Notes: generated from the letters alone by a model not told the origin. Positions 34,501 to 40,560 are shown, counted from the first letter of the stretch. The stretch: 64,000 nucleotides of DNA from Nectonema munidae (GCA_030549495.1 JAUIRK010001056.1:186001-250000), one strand, 5' to 3'. A program made the numbers and translations.

Positions 34501-36608
34501 CAACTCACTGTAGTTTAAGGAAAAATCATAAAGAAAATTTTGTGAGAGAATAGCATCGGAAAATAAAGCAGGATCAAGATTAGAGAACTGTCTGGGCTAA
34601 AGATATTGTTTTGAGAAAGGATCTTTTATAATTAAATTGCAGCTTGGAGATAATGAGCATTTTGGTAGATGGTGGAATTTTTGATAATAATTGAGGATGA
34701 AAGACTTGACGAATTGGTTGCGAAGAGAAGTAGGAATCGTTAAGTCAGAAACAACAGAGGGTCTTATAAGTTCAATCATATTAAGGGCAGATTTTTCAAA
34801 ATCAACAACTGGATAAAGAAAAATTTTGCTTAGTCCAGCTAGTTCCATTAATATATATTTTACTGAGTTTAAAGTAGTGACGTATCAATAGATAAAATCC
34901 AGCGAAGTAATTGTGAGCTTCGATGATAGGGGCTATTTAGCGTTTCATTTATAAAATTTTACTTAATGATTGGATCATTGTTTCGCAACAGTACTGCTAT
35001 ACATGTTGGTAGTATCACCTTAGCAACTGCAACCATATCTTCTTCAAACGTAACAATATCAGCGTATCCTTTGATTATAAACGTGTGTAAGAGATCAAAA
35101 TAAGCACTATCTTTGTATTTTTTATATGTTTGTGCAATAAGAGCATATAGAAGGATTGAGAAGCTTGCTTCAAAAGAGATTAAAACAAATAGACAATCAT
35201 GGTATGTACCATATATTTCTTGGATGTTAATGAATAGAATAAAAAAGTGATTTTGACTTTCTATGAAATACTTATCGATGCGATCATTTGAGTACTTTCT
35301 GATATAGAAGTTAACAGAGATAATAGGTGTTCATATATTTGGTAAAATCGCTCTAATATTTCAATATAATCTCTTCGATAGTTGTTGATTGATGGAATGT
35401 TATTGTTTTGGGATTGATTTGGGGAACCCCTGCTTTAGAACAATGTTAATTAAGGTAAAATAAAATATTTTATATTGTATTTATGTTTCCATACCTGCAA
35501 CCGTTCTCAAAAAATGTATACAGCCCTTACTGTATACATAAAAGTGGCTTGAGAGTATTTCTATAAAATCCATTCCCAAAAAAGAAACAAAATCTGAACT
35601 TTATCAATGAGACTCACTACTTTATATAGAGAAATCTTTCCATATTTAAAAGCATAGGGACTCAATAAAAGTGTTGATTATAAAGAAGTTACATTTGCCT
35701 ACAAGAATAAATTAAAGCTGAAAAAGCATTAACATATTTTATAAGTGTTGACTAATTGACACTTTATGGTATCTAAGAAATGGCTTATCATTTCACCTTT
35801 AAGCATAATATTGAAGATTATTGTTAATATTTTGTAGTGTAAAACGTATTTCTTATGTGCATTTTTAATATTTTCAGATGACAAATGCACAAACCGAGCG
35901 ACGCCTAATAACGTGGAATCTTCGAAAAAACAAGTTGAAAGCATAAGCGAAGACAAATTCATTAAATTTGCCTTGAAACAACAATTGAGCTGTTCCGAAT
36001 TCTTCAACACATTTTCTGAGGTAGAGTTGATGCACGAAGCGAGGGAACGGGTCCTAGATGACTACCATTTAGCATTTCCGCCTTTACATTCTTCAAAGAC
36101 CACGCCCCCACTCACCTCTTATTATTGCGACGTTCTAAACATAAAGAAGTCAAGAAGTTTTTGTTTGGACGCTCTAATTGCCAGTTTTGAAGCAACACCC
36201 TCCATTCCATTAACAACCGAGAAATGCCTAGGCTATCACAACGTTGATAGCAAAAACAATGCTTCCGTCTTTGATACGCAGAGTCCTCTGCATTACAAGA
36301 GTAAGAAGCCTGTGCCCAAGCCTAGACTTTGCTACATTAGCAGAAAGTTCAAACAGAAAGAAGATAGCGAAGAAGGAAGAAGCTTGAATAGCAATAACAG
36401 CATGTGCGAATCAAGTATCGTGATCAAGCCCTTCACCAAATGCAATAGTGTCATTGTCAGTGGCAAGAGTAGAAGTGCTGACAAGGAACAAACCGCCATC
36501 ATTCCATTTTCTCAGCAAGCCCTCAACTTCGAAAGATTTAATAAACCAAATCCAAAAGCATTTACTACGCCCTCTCCATGCAATCATCAGATTAGCTCAC
36601 CTATTTAA
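1423..36608 (+). CDS. ARHGAP32/33: Rho GTPase-activating protein, ARHGAP32/33 (CdGAPr) type, 16 coding exons
   Basis: Multi-exon gene encoding about 1343 residues. Coding exons: 1423-1506, 3732-3895, 6165-6321, 6382-6504, 16700-16777, 18026-18122, 18230-18340, 18398-18500, 18569-18713, 20306-20493, 20563-20715, 21880-22020, 22085-22443, 24473-24691, 25951-27129, 35878-36608. Every junction is GT-AG and the phases agree throughout. Order: PX-like region (about 1-135), SH3 (about 149-214, with a WW pair in SWWKGK), RhoGAP (about 249-455, GIYRLSG with arginine finger near R294, and KNLAIVWAPNLLR), then a Ser/Lys-rich tail of about 870 residues ending with a Pro/Lys motif KKPVPKPR. In this family the RhoGAP domain speeds GTP hydrolysis by Rho/Rac/Cdc42 and the PX/SH3 part places the protein at membranes and cytoskeletal partners. 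The ATG at 1423 has a purine at -3 and an in-frame stop 36 bases upstream, but an earlier 5' coding exon left of the window cannot be excluded. The tail resembles nothing I know closely. Family assignment is secure; 32 versus 33 is not resolvable. Confidence 0.93.
1991..2112. repeat. MITE copy of the TTAA family
   Basis: Left flank GTTAA and right end CGGGTTAA, with the shared internal words CAGACGATATCTA and GCAGACGATT. Somewhat diverged. Confidence 0.5.
2317..2456 (-). repeat. tRNA-derived SINE, type A
   Basis: On the minus strand the head reads GGGGCAGGAGTAAGATTGG, then an A-box-like TGGTTAGATACTGG and a B-box-like GCTTCGATCTC, with a 3' end TACCTTTACCTTT. The same unit recurs at 2825, 14150 and 44492, which makes it a SINE, not a tRNA gene. 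Confidence 0.7.
2825..2955 (+). repeat. tRNA-derived SINE, type A (plus-strand copy)
   Basis: Same unit as 2317-2456 in the opposite orientation: B-box-like GGTTTCGAATCAGG, then GCGCAATTCTGCC and the tail ACCATGTTTACCTTT. The head is truncated. Confidence 0.65.
3732..3895 (+). CDS. ARHGAP32/33: RhoGAP gene exon 2 (PX-like region)
   Basis: Acceptor TTATTAG, donor AG|GTATTC, phase 0 to 2. The product includes WMLKRSLDNLIYFDKYLH and CIYDR, the pattern of the PX-like domain in ARHGAP32/33, where a Lys-Arg-Ser turn precedes a helix and an H-x-C-I-Y/F-D-R end. Confidence 0.9.
3896..6164 (+). other. RhoGAP intron 2
   Basis: Very AT-rich. Holds a hAT-like element (about 4203-5175). I see nothing else that is functional. 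Confidence 0.6.
4203..5175. mobile_element. Decayed non-autonomous hAT-like element
   Basis: Right end reads (complement) TAGGGATGTACCGAACAG and left end TAAATATGCACCGGATATC, an imperfect inverted pair with repeated ATATC/CCGG words next to both ends. The interior is AT-rich without coding. No clear target duplication. Confidence 0.45.
6165..6321 (+). CDS. ARHGAP32/33: RhoGAP gene exon 3 (end of PX-like region)
   Basis: Acceptor TTTTAG, donor CAA|GTAAAT. Encodes residues about 83-135, including NYLNTFSSL and INCAPILNWLQ, equivalent to the YL-x-R-L-S and NCGP-x-L-x-W motifs of the family just before the SH3 domain. Confidence 0.92.
6382..6504 (+). CDS. ARHGAP32/33: RhoGAP gene exon 4 (first part of SH3)
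   Basis: Only 60 bases separate it from exon 3. Begins MDNKGNHL, a hallmark of the ARHGAP32/33 family, and continues into the first SH3 strand (AAYVTKPFQA). Coding stops at GAA before the donor GTATTT; the open frame beyond is intron. Confidence 0.93.
6950..7480 (-). pseudogene. pogo/Tigger-type transposase fragment
   Basis: Minus-strand DDE-domain remnant. Segments read GEKTIPLKTTNHKKTRFTVV followed by LADGT (first Asp), then IWDSFNANL (second Asp), then GGLTSVFQPLDVSLNKPFKD (third Asp), the order and spacing of pogo/Tigger (CENP-B-like) transposases. Broken by at least one stop and two frameshifts; N-terminal DNA-binding domain not found. No flanking ends identified. Confidence 0.8.
8129..8257. 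mobile_element. MITE with TTAA target duplication
   Basis: 129-bp palindromic element, ends CCCATTAAGTCC and (right) GTACTTAATGGG, flanked by TTAA at 8125-8128 and 8258-8261. TTAA duplication with CCC-starting ends is typical of piggyBac. Near-identical interior to the copy at 42828-42957. Confidence 0.85.
8752..8866. repeat. MITE copy of the TTAA family (diverged)
   Basis: Carries the family words ATAATCTTCTGCTTTCTTT and AAAGCAGGCGATTTTC, and ends CCTCAAAGGGTCAA. The flanking duplication has decayed. Confidence 0.6.
9605..9770. repeat. Unclassified dispersed repeat, copy 1
   Basis: Shares ACTCTGTCTCGACAAAATA, TTGATCTTCTCTT and TCTTATCAAATCATCAT, in the same order, with 17338-17720. No ends or coding recognised. 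Confidence 0.55.
11540..13080 (-). pseudogene. Decayed copy of a multicopy ORF family (ends near GERFHQ)
   Basis: Read 13076 down to 11540 on the minus strand, pieces in shifting frames follow one long protein: an N-terminal zinc-ribbon-like NSFCYICGKFT and YFDCKIGDQDKSGS, then DLKVIGFLMGRELHQIFCF and WDSRAVSEHYRKKDW, then KEVPLVNRTKFF with LPLLHIKLGLMK, a Lys/Trp stretch (WKAFKSAAGFLGKQV), IHFLTPILTF, and the GAVSDEQ/GERFHQ end. I recognise this from conceptual proteins abundant in arthropods and cnidarians; the function is unknown and its copy number suggests a mobile element. Many stops and frameshifts; dead. Confidence 0.7.
13946..14065. mobile_element. MITE with TTAA target duplication
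   Basis: Ends CCTTTTGAGGACC and (right) GCCTCAAAGGG, flanked by TTAA at 13942-13945 and 14066-14069. Internal inverted words AATCGTCTGCTT and AAGCAGACGATT make a near-perfect hairpin. Confidence 0.85.
14125..14232 (-). repeat. tRNA-derived SINE, type A (3'-truncated)
   Basis: On the minus strand: GGGGCATGAGTAAAGTTG, then TTAGATACTTGGTTTCGA, then a B-box-like GGTTCGATTAGGC. Lacks the TACCTTT tail seen at 2317. Confidence 0.6.
14510..15737. mobile_element. DNA element with about 160-bp terminal inverted repeats
   Basis: Left end CAGAGGCGCATATCC; right end (complement) CAGAGCCGCGCGCATTC. The similarity runs inward through TTTTCAAAATTTA, ACACACC-CTATTATTACCC and TCAATCCCACCAT, roughly 14510-14675 against 15573-15737. 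The interior (about 900 bp) has a short direct duplication (GTCATCAGACATCTC at about 14898 and 14938) and no recognisable transposase. No target duplication seen, so the superfamily is unassigned. Confidence 0.65.
16700..16777 (+). CDS. ARHGAP32/33: RhoGAP gene exon 5 (middle of SH3)
   Basis: A 78-base exon coding AGDIVSVIEMP and SWWKGKRGFE, the GD-I-V-S-V-I and WW-x-G-K signatures of this SH3 domain. Acceptor ATATATAG; donor GAG|GTTTTT is weak, but the phase joins exactly to exon 6. Confidence 0.92.
16778..18025 (+). other. RhoGAP intron 5
   Basis: Contains the second copy of a dispersed repeat (17338-17720), between words such as GGAGTCAGGAG and GAGTCGGAAGC that resemble degenerate GAGTC repeats. 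Otherwise AT-rich. Confidence 0.5.
17338..17720. repeat. Unclassified dispersed repeat, copy 2
   Basis: Longer relative of 9605-9770, with about 200 extra AT-rich bases between the shared blocks. Confidence 0.5.
18026..18122 (+). CDS. ARHGAP32/33: RhoGAP gene exon 6 (end of SH3)
   Basis: Begins VGFFPRDCVEII, the final SH3 strands. Ends in phase 1 at donor T|GTAACT. The linker continues in exon 7. Confidence 0.92.
18230..18340 (+). CDS. ARHGAP32/33: RhoGAP gene exon 7 (start of RhoGAP domain)
   Basis: Acceptor CTTGCAAG, donor G|GTAAAA. Encodes FFSTRPSKRKLKEIGIFKER and then VFGCDLGEYL, the conserved entry to the RhoGAP domain in this family. Confidence 0.93.
18398..18500 (+). CDS. ARHGAP32/33: RhoGAP gene exon 8 (arginine finger)
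   Basis: Encodes the helix containing GVVDGIYRLSG. The CGG codon at 18463-18465 is the catalytic arginine finger (about residue 294). Intact, so the GAP should be active. Donor AG|GTATCA. Confidence 0.95.
18569..18713 (+). CDS. ARHGAP32/33: RhoGAP gene exon 9
   Basis: Acceptor AATACAG, donor AAT|GTAAAT. Carries YVQDINSV and LKMYFRELPNPLLTYQLYDK, the strongly conserved FRELP-x-PLL core of RhoGAP domains. Confidence 0.95.
18714..20305 (+). other. RhoGAP intron 9
   Basis: Holds a small hAT-like MITE (19124-19441). The rest is AT-rich with no coding evidence. Confidence 0.5.
19124..19441. mobile_element. hAT-like MITE
   Basis: Left end CATTGTTTCCCAAACTG pairs with the right-end complement CAGTGGTTCCCAAACTT, the usual CAGNGGTTCCCAAAC end of many hAT elements. 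The flanks share only TCTAT, so the 8-bp duplication has decayed. Confidence 0.65.
20306..20493 (+). CDS. ARHGAP32/33: RhoGAP gene exon 10
   Basis: Encodes QQLPPPHYRTLAYLMKHL and TIKNLAIVWAPNLLR, including the Asn that contacts the GTPase switch in RhoGAP domains. The acceptor is a TAGCAG doublet, so usage three bases later would drop one glutamine. Confidence 0.95.
20563..20715 (+). CDS. ARHGAP32/33: RhoGAP gene exon 11 (end of RhoGAP domain)
   Basis: Acceptor TTTCTCAG, donor TG|GTAATT. Encodes the last RhoGAP helices: ALHGVGIQAIITESLILY and ADIIF, matching the R-I-Q-S-V-V-x-E-F-I-L segment of the vertebrate family. Confidence 0.92.
20716..21879 (+). other. RhoGAP intron 11
   Basis: AT-rich; I see no repeat family, RNA gene or coding in it. 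Confidence 0.4.
21880..22020 (+). CDS. ARHGAP32/33: RhoGAP gene exon 12
   Basis: Encodes SRPKSLAMSSP, equivalent to the SRPKSLLVSSP block after the RhoGAP domain of ARHGAP32/33. I end it at AAA AA before GTTTTT because that phase joins the next exon; in-frame reading onward meets a stop within 20 bases. Confidence 0.85.
22085..22443 (+). CDS. ARHGAP32/33: RhoGAP gene exon 13
   Basis: Encodes about 120 residues beginning KCDKSVRDVENMQAKSY, with NVGGGPQALPPNFHTVITLP, equivalent to the GEGPAALQGKFHTIIE segment of vertebrate ARHGAP32, followed by a Ser/Lys stretch with ALWRIFKMRSK. Donor G|GTGATT. Confidence 0.9.
22444..24472 (+). other. RhoGAP intron 13
   Basis: Contains a partial type A SINE (about 23206-23265), a pogo/Tigger MITE (23326-23940) and, just after it, a retroelement-like tail motif (23990-24100). 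The first 700 bases hold a short direct repeat (ATGGATAAG... at 22699 and 22800) only. Confidence 0.5.
23326..23940. mobile_element. pogo/Tigger MITE with TA duplication
   Basis: 615 bp. Left end CAGTCAACCCCCATATTCGC; right-end complement CAGTCAACCCCGGCATATTC. Flanked by TA at 23324-23325 and 23941-23942, the Tc1/mariner-superfamily target. AT-rich interior with no transposase. Confidence 0.9.
24473..24691 (+). CDS. ARHGAP32/33: RhoGAP gene exon 14 (Ser/Thr-rich)
   Basis: Acceptor GTTTTAG, donor A|GTATAT, phase 1 to 1. Low-complexity Ser/Thr/Lys-rich sequence with no recognisable domain; placed in the gene by phase and continuous reading frame. Confidence 0.82.
24692..25950 (+). other. RhoGAP intron 14
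   Basis: AT-rich, no recognisable elements or coding. Confidence 0.4.
25951..27129 (+). CDS. ARHGAP32/33: RhoGAP gene exon 15 (large lineage-specific tail exon)
   Basis: A 1179-base exon, 393 residues, rich in Ser, Asn and Lys, with a Ser run from a TCA repeat near 26908-26924. The frame is open from the acceptor ATTATTTAG to the donor A|GTAATT. No domain recognised. Its junction with exon 16 spans the intron that contains the composite transposon. Confidence 0.85.
27864..27871. other. 8-bp target-site duplication, left
   Basis: CTTTAGAA, immediately before the left end of the hAT element; perfect match to 35433-35440. Confidence 0.9.
28388..30120 (+). pseudogene. hAT transposase, ZBED5-like, decayed
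   Basis: The N-terminal BED zinc finger is readable at about 28388-28550 (KYSVTYLKFGFTSV, CLIC, then RHLEKVHPEF) with two stops after CLIC and a frameshift in the following A run. The main frame starts at 28588 and runs in one phase to about 29680: FGFAIQIDESTDV (first catalytic Asp region), CTTDRAPAML (second), and WLSKGNVTKHVYELRKEL, interrupted by stops at 28963, about 29087 and about 29195. A C-terminal hAT dimerisation segment (LLLFPSTWLCESAFSI) is visible at about 29955-30010. It matches the ZBED5-type hAT family. Not functional as it stands; it would once have recognised the CAGGGG ends. Confidence 0.9.
30121..30469. other. Junction between transposase and viral segment
   Basis: About 350 bp, AT-rich, assignable to neither side. 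No obvious poly-A/T tract marks the end of the viral segment; the longest is a six-T run near 30395. Confidence 0.5.
30470..35390 (-). pseudogene. L: Endogenous viral element: Mononegavirales-type L (polymerase) gene, decayed
   Basis: Antisense to the host gene. Reading 35390 to 30470, open segments in shifting frames follow the order of an L protein: an N-terminal region (35300-34960, weak), 34848-34597, 34503-34096 (contains KERE at 34264-34275), 34106-33804 (polymerase motif A, FDWSNW, Asp at 34059-34061), the GDNQ active-site motif at 33772-33783, 33562-32726, and 32710-32048 with the capping-domain signatures GSKT (32555-32566) and HR (32330-32335). Three weaker C-terminal segments follow: 32041-31799, 31393-31097 and 30923-30471. 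Breaks include frameshifts near 34100, 33810 and 33640, three clustered in-frame stops at 32726-32711 and a stop at about 32045. About 4.9 kb, compared with about 6-6.5 kb for a full L. No N, P, M or G gene seen. Viral family not assignable with confidence; a rhabdovirus-like origin is plausible. Confidence 0.88.
35433..35440. other. 8-bp target-site duplication, right
   Basis: CTTTAGAA, immediately after the right end of the hAT element. Confidence 0.9.
35878..36608 (+). CDS. ARHGAP32/33: RhoGAP gene exon 16 (C-terminal exon with stop)
   Basis: Acceptor ATTTTCAG. About 242 codons to TAA at 36606-36608. Includes a possible amphipathic segment (DKFIKFALKQQLSCSEFF) and the Pro/Lys motif KKPVPKPRLCYI, a candidate SH3 ligand. 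No family domain recognised. Confidence 0.88.
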
Positions 36609-36922
36609 CAACTTATAAAAATGACGTTTGCATGCCAACATTTACAACAGAAGCATATATCATATATTTATATAATATATGCGTGTATATTATGATATAG
36701 TCAGTATTTTTATAGCTTTTATTGTGAATAGTTCGAAATCGGTACATATTTTTTGTAGCCAACTCTATTTTATGTATTTATTTACCACTGAAATGCAAAG
36801 CGAATCGTGAGCTCATTCGCACTGCTCTCCCTAAATTTTACTTTTCTTTGCATAGAGGTTGGTCTTTTAATTCATACTGAAATTCAGTGATGATGATGCT
36901 TTTATAAATGTTTGTCTTTAAA

Positions 36923-36928
36923 AATAAA
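36923..36928 (+). terminator. Probable polyadenylation signal of the RhoGAP gene
   Basis: AATAAA about 315 bases after the stop codon, in AT-rich sequence, the first good signal downstream. Assignment by position only. Confidence 0.5.
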
Positions 36929-37003
36929 TGTGCTTTAAATACTCCTTACTCTTGTTTCTCCCTTTTTTAACTTTAATTCTTATATTTGCTATATTGTCTA
37001 GAC

Positions 37004-37460
37004 CAGGGTTTCTCAACCGGGGTCCATATAATAATTCAGGGGGTCCACAGACGAAATATAAATTGGGGGTCCACAATGATATTTGGATTGTCCATGAAGA
37101 AAACCAGCTCATAACGGTTTTTATTATAAAAATTTCTCAATAGACTTGACATCGTAAAAAGAGGTGCCTTACGACTAGCATTAACTTCAATGCAACCAGA
37201 TATAAAAAAACTCATTGCGCAGCATCAAACATAGGATCTCATTAAATATCTTTCTTTTTTTATTAATATTATAATTGGGTTGCATTAGATTTGCTTTCAT
37301 TTCTATATGAATTCTAAGTATACTATTTTCTCTATCATAACCTCAAAAATTTTATTAGTGAAAAATATTAAAATAAATATTTTTGTCTAATTTTTATGAA
37401 GGGGTTTACCAAGAAAAAAAGAAGTGAAAAGGAGTCCATGGGTCTCCCATTTTTGTGTCA
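37004..37460. mobile_element. hAT element, one end recognisable
   Basis: Starts CAGGGTTTCTCAACCGGGG with G-rich GGGGTCCACA words following, a common hAT left end. A matching right end was not found; the right boundary is a guess from the last GGGTCTCCC words. Confidence 0.45.
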
Positions 37461-37667
37461 TCTTAAAGATTTAAAAACCTTAACTCTGCATATCTAAGGA
37501 GATTATTATCGTTGTAAAAAATTTTAATTTTAGAATTATTCTTACCAAAAATCAAGGTAAAAATTATTCAAGAAGCTTTTTAAAGTCCTATTTTCGTTCT
37601 GCAGCTGTTGTCTTTTTCGCCAGTTCAGTATTAATAAATCACACACTTCGTTTTCTTTCAAGGGAGG

Positions 37668-37870
37668 GCTGATGGCATAGTGGTTTCATTGAAAAGATCC
37701 CGAAGTCGATTCCCGATGTAGCCGAATTAGAAATTCTTTTTGTTTAATATGATTCCATCCAGTTGACGTCAAGAAGGGCATGCAGTCAGGAAATGCAACA
37801 CGCTCCAATAAAAAAGTCCCACAAATGTGTGTGAGGCGCCTCTTCTTACCCTCTGGATTCGGGAACAAAA
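37668..37870 (+). repeat. tRNA-derived SINE, type B
   Basis: Head GGGCTGATGGCATAGTGG (A-box TGGCATAGTGG) and B-box AGTCGATTCCC, 35 bases apart as in tRNA promoters, followed by a body with AGAAGGGCATGCAGTCAGG, which resembles RTE-type LINE tails (AAGGGCATCCAGCC). Only one copy in this window. Confidence 0.65.
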
Positions 37871-38829
37871 GACGTTAAACGAAGTTTTTTTAGTTTTCTT
37901 TCAAGGCAATCATCTGAGAAGTCTCGGGCAAGACAGAAGAAGCGTTGGCTACACTTCCCCTACGCACTTTCACGGTATAACCTCGCGTGTCCAAGCTTCT
38001 ACCTCCTTTTATATTTATTTTAACAAGGCTCTACGCCATGAAAAAAGCGTACAAAATATATATTTGAGATGGAAAAAAAGTAAGCATACATTTTTTATCT
38101 TAAAAGTTGTCAAAAAACTTTACCATAATAAATTTTTCGAAGGCCATACATTTTTTGTAGATGTCAACTAATTTTTTTAGTTCCATTTTAAACTGGTGTT
38201 AACATTTCTCTTTTCGCGTATCTATTACTGTAGTTAGTTTATGGATTAACACGCTCAACTTCAGAAAATGGCAATTTTGATATAAACAAGTATATCGTAC
38301 CAACAATTAGGGATACAACTTTTTTGTGTTTTACGTGAAAAAAATTCCCTGTGTTAAATTTGAATGAACTTTGATATAAAAAGTTCAGAAATACCTTTAT
38401 TTTACTGATGACTCTAAAAAAGTTCACGCATAACTTCTTTTGTCATTATCAACTATTCCAAAGTAAAAAATATGGCAAATTAAATTTCTTTTTTAAAATA
38501 AATATCTTTATATATAGAATATGCTAGTTTGCCGGTCCTGGTAAAATAGACAAATATACTTTTTAAGTTTATTTTACTGGTCCCAGTAAAATATATAAAT
38601 ATGCTTTATCTATAATTTTTTTATAAATATTTTTAATCTAAATCTTTCAAAAAGTTCGATTTATTTTACGGTGACCTTTAAAATAATTATTAGAGCATTA
38701 GAGTTGGGAAAATAAGCTTAAAAGCATGCTTGGCTATTTTGCCGGTCCTGATCAAATAGCCTCTTCCATAATATATATTATTTGATTTTTTTTATTTTAA
38801 AATATTTATTATTTTTTCAGAATTTTAAA

Positions 38830-40560
38830 TTATGTCATTCAAACAAAGTTTAGATATTAATGAAAAAATCAAAAAAAAAATGGGAACATAATTTAATACA
38901 ATTTCAATCTCATTCAAAAAGAGGAAATGTAGCTATTGAGGAGTTTTCGCTAGCAGAAAAGAAGTAGAATGCCATTGAAAAAACGAATTGTTGGGCGTTT
39001 TCAATCACTCGCAGGTTCAACTAAGAGAAGAAGAGAAAGGATCAAACTAATATCAGATCTAGTTTTGTTTCTTTGGCACAAACATTAAACTTCCCAATCA
39101 TCTCGAAACAAGCCTCTAAGGCTAAACAAGTAAAGAAGACTGTAGGAAAAAACAGGTTTGAACCTTTGAATAACATTTTTGACATCATCAAAACCAACGG
39201 AACATGGTCCAATATCGATGACAAAAAGCTCTTCAATCTTCAGCTTGAAAGCACCAGGACAATTGGTTATTCAACCAAAAATGCAGGCATTCATTAAAGC
39301 GACGCATCAGCTTCAAAAAATCAAAAACTGAAATTTGTTTGAAGAAAATCTTTCAGATGATGGATTCTTTGTTAGAGAAGGCGATGATACTGTCAGTAAT
39401 TCCAGGAGAACCAAAAACAATTGTGCAAAACTCGTCTCTCAAGCTAACATATCAAGCAGGATAGCATCGAAAATATGTAATCAGTTGCAAAAAGAAGGCA
39501 TTAACATTCCAGCCCCCACTCAACAAGGCAGTTTATAGAGAAGCTAATAAAATGAAACAACAGCTTATTGAAACTTTATGTAATGAGAAATGGAGTTTAC
39601 ATTTTGATGGCAAAGATTATCAAGCAATAATTGTCACAAATGAAAAAAGGAGATAAAGCTTGCTGCAATAGAGCTGAATGATGGTAAAGCTGAACCGATT
39701 GCCTAGGGAATAAGAAGTGTATTAGAAGAGTTTAAACTCTGGAATTCAGTTTTAATGATACTTTCTGATACTACAAGCATGAATACTGGGAAGAAGAATG
39801 GAGTTGTCATCAAGCTGCAAAGAATGTTTTCGAGCAAAGGCGCATTCAAACCACAGTTCGTGAGTTGCCAACACCACATTTTAGATCGTATTTTACGGAT
39901 TGTAATGGATGGAGAACTTCCGAGTGCTAATCAGTAGCTGTCGTTGATTTCTTTTTTGTCGAAAAGCTTATCAAAAATTACGAGGATCTTCAAAAGTCTT
40001 TCCAGAACGGAACATATTTGATTAGTGATCTTGGTGGCTGGAGAGATGACATGAAATTTTTATTTCATTTAGTGAATGCATTTAAATTTTTCATCGAAAA
40101 AAAGTATGTACCTCAAATAAAATTCCGAATATTTGTAGGGTCAGATGGAATTCGCGAGCCATTTTAGATCATATGTTTGGGCAGATTACTTTGATTTGTT
40201 CAGTGATCAAACTTTCCAAGTAGAGAGTTTTTCTGAAGTGTACAGAGCTTTACAACCATATGAGAAGGCTCTAAAATGTTTGACAACCCATTGGATTTAA
40301 GAGCCATCAAATTTAAATATTCCCAGAAGCAATCAACGTTGCGAACGTGCAATCTCACTCTCATTTTAGATCATATGTTTGCGCAGATTACTGGCCCAGT
40401 GATCAAACTTTCAAAGTAGAGAATTTTTCTGAAATGCACAGAGCTTTAAAGCCATATGAGAAGGCTCTAAAATGTCAACCCATTGGATTTAAGAATCAAA
40501 TTTAAATATTCCCAAAAGCAATCAATGTTGCGAACGTGCAACTTGTCATTACGCTTGCTC
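38830..40560 (+). pseudogene. Decayed DDE-transposase-like gene, unnamed family
   Basis: Fragments in several frames form one protein: KKTVGKNRFEPLNNIFDIIK (39140), NISSRIASKICNQLQKEG (39450), WSLHFDGKDYQAIIV (39593), LILSDTTSMNTGKKNGVV-type segment (39745-39800), FVSCQHHILDRILRIVMDGE (39858), and later WRDDMKFL (40040). I recognise the DTT-S-NTG and GCQHHILDRILR pattern from transposase-like predicted proteins that are numerous in some crustaceans and Hydra; the two Asp residues are compatible with a DDE fold, which is inference. At least five breaks. Its end is tandemly duplicated (40159-40545). Confidence 0.6.
40159..40545 (+). repeat. Tandem duplication, about 200 bp x 2
   Basis: Copy 1 at about 40159-40357 and copy 2 at about 40360-40545 share CATTTTAGATCATATGTTTG, CATATGAGAAGGCTCTAAAA and CAATCAACGTTGCGAACGTG (one base changed). 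It lies at the 3' end of the decayed transposase-like gene. Confidence 0.85.

Larger units (their letters stand above)
27872..35432. mobile_element. Composite hAT transposon carrying a viral L gene remnant
   Basis: Left end CAGGGGTTTCCAACC at 27872; right-end complement CAGGGGTTCCCC at 35432. The eight bases outside each end are identical: CTTTAGAA at 27864-27871 and 35433-35440. An 8-bp duplication with CAGGGGTT ends is diagnostic of hAT transposition. Inside are a decayed BED-finger hAT transposase (plus strand, left half) and a decayed negative-strand RNA virus L gene (minus strand, right half). Typical elements of this hAT type are about 2.5-3.5 kb, so the unit is roughly 4-5 kb oversize, the size of the viral part. 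Whether the viral part moved with the element or arrived later is not decided by this one copy. Confidence 0.9.
27130..35877 (+). other. RhoGAP intron 15 (8.7 kb)
   Basis: About 86% of this intron is the composite hAT element at 27872-35432. The flanking 27130-27863 contains a minus-strand CTGAAGA-type tail motif (about 27275-27307) in otherwise plain AT-rich sequence; 35441-35877 shows nothing. Without the element the intron would be about 1.2 kb. Confidence 0.8.

Noticed and set aside
36918..37143. Overlapping short frames on both strands
   Set aside because: They fall on a hAT end (G-rich repeats) and the RhoGAP 3' flank.
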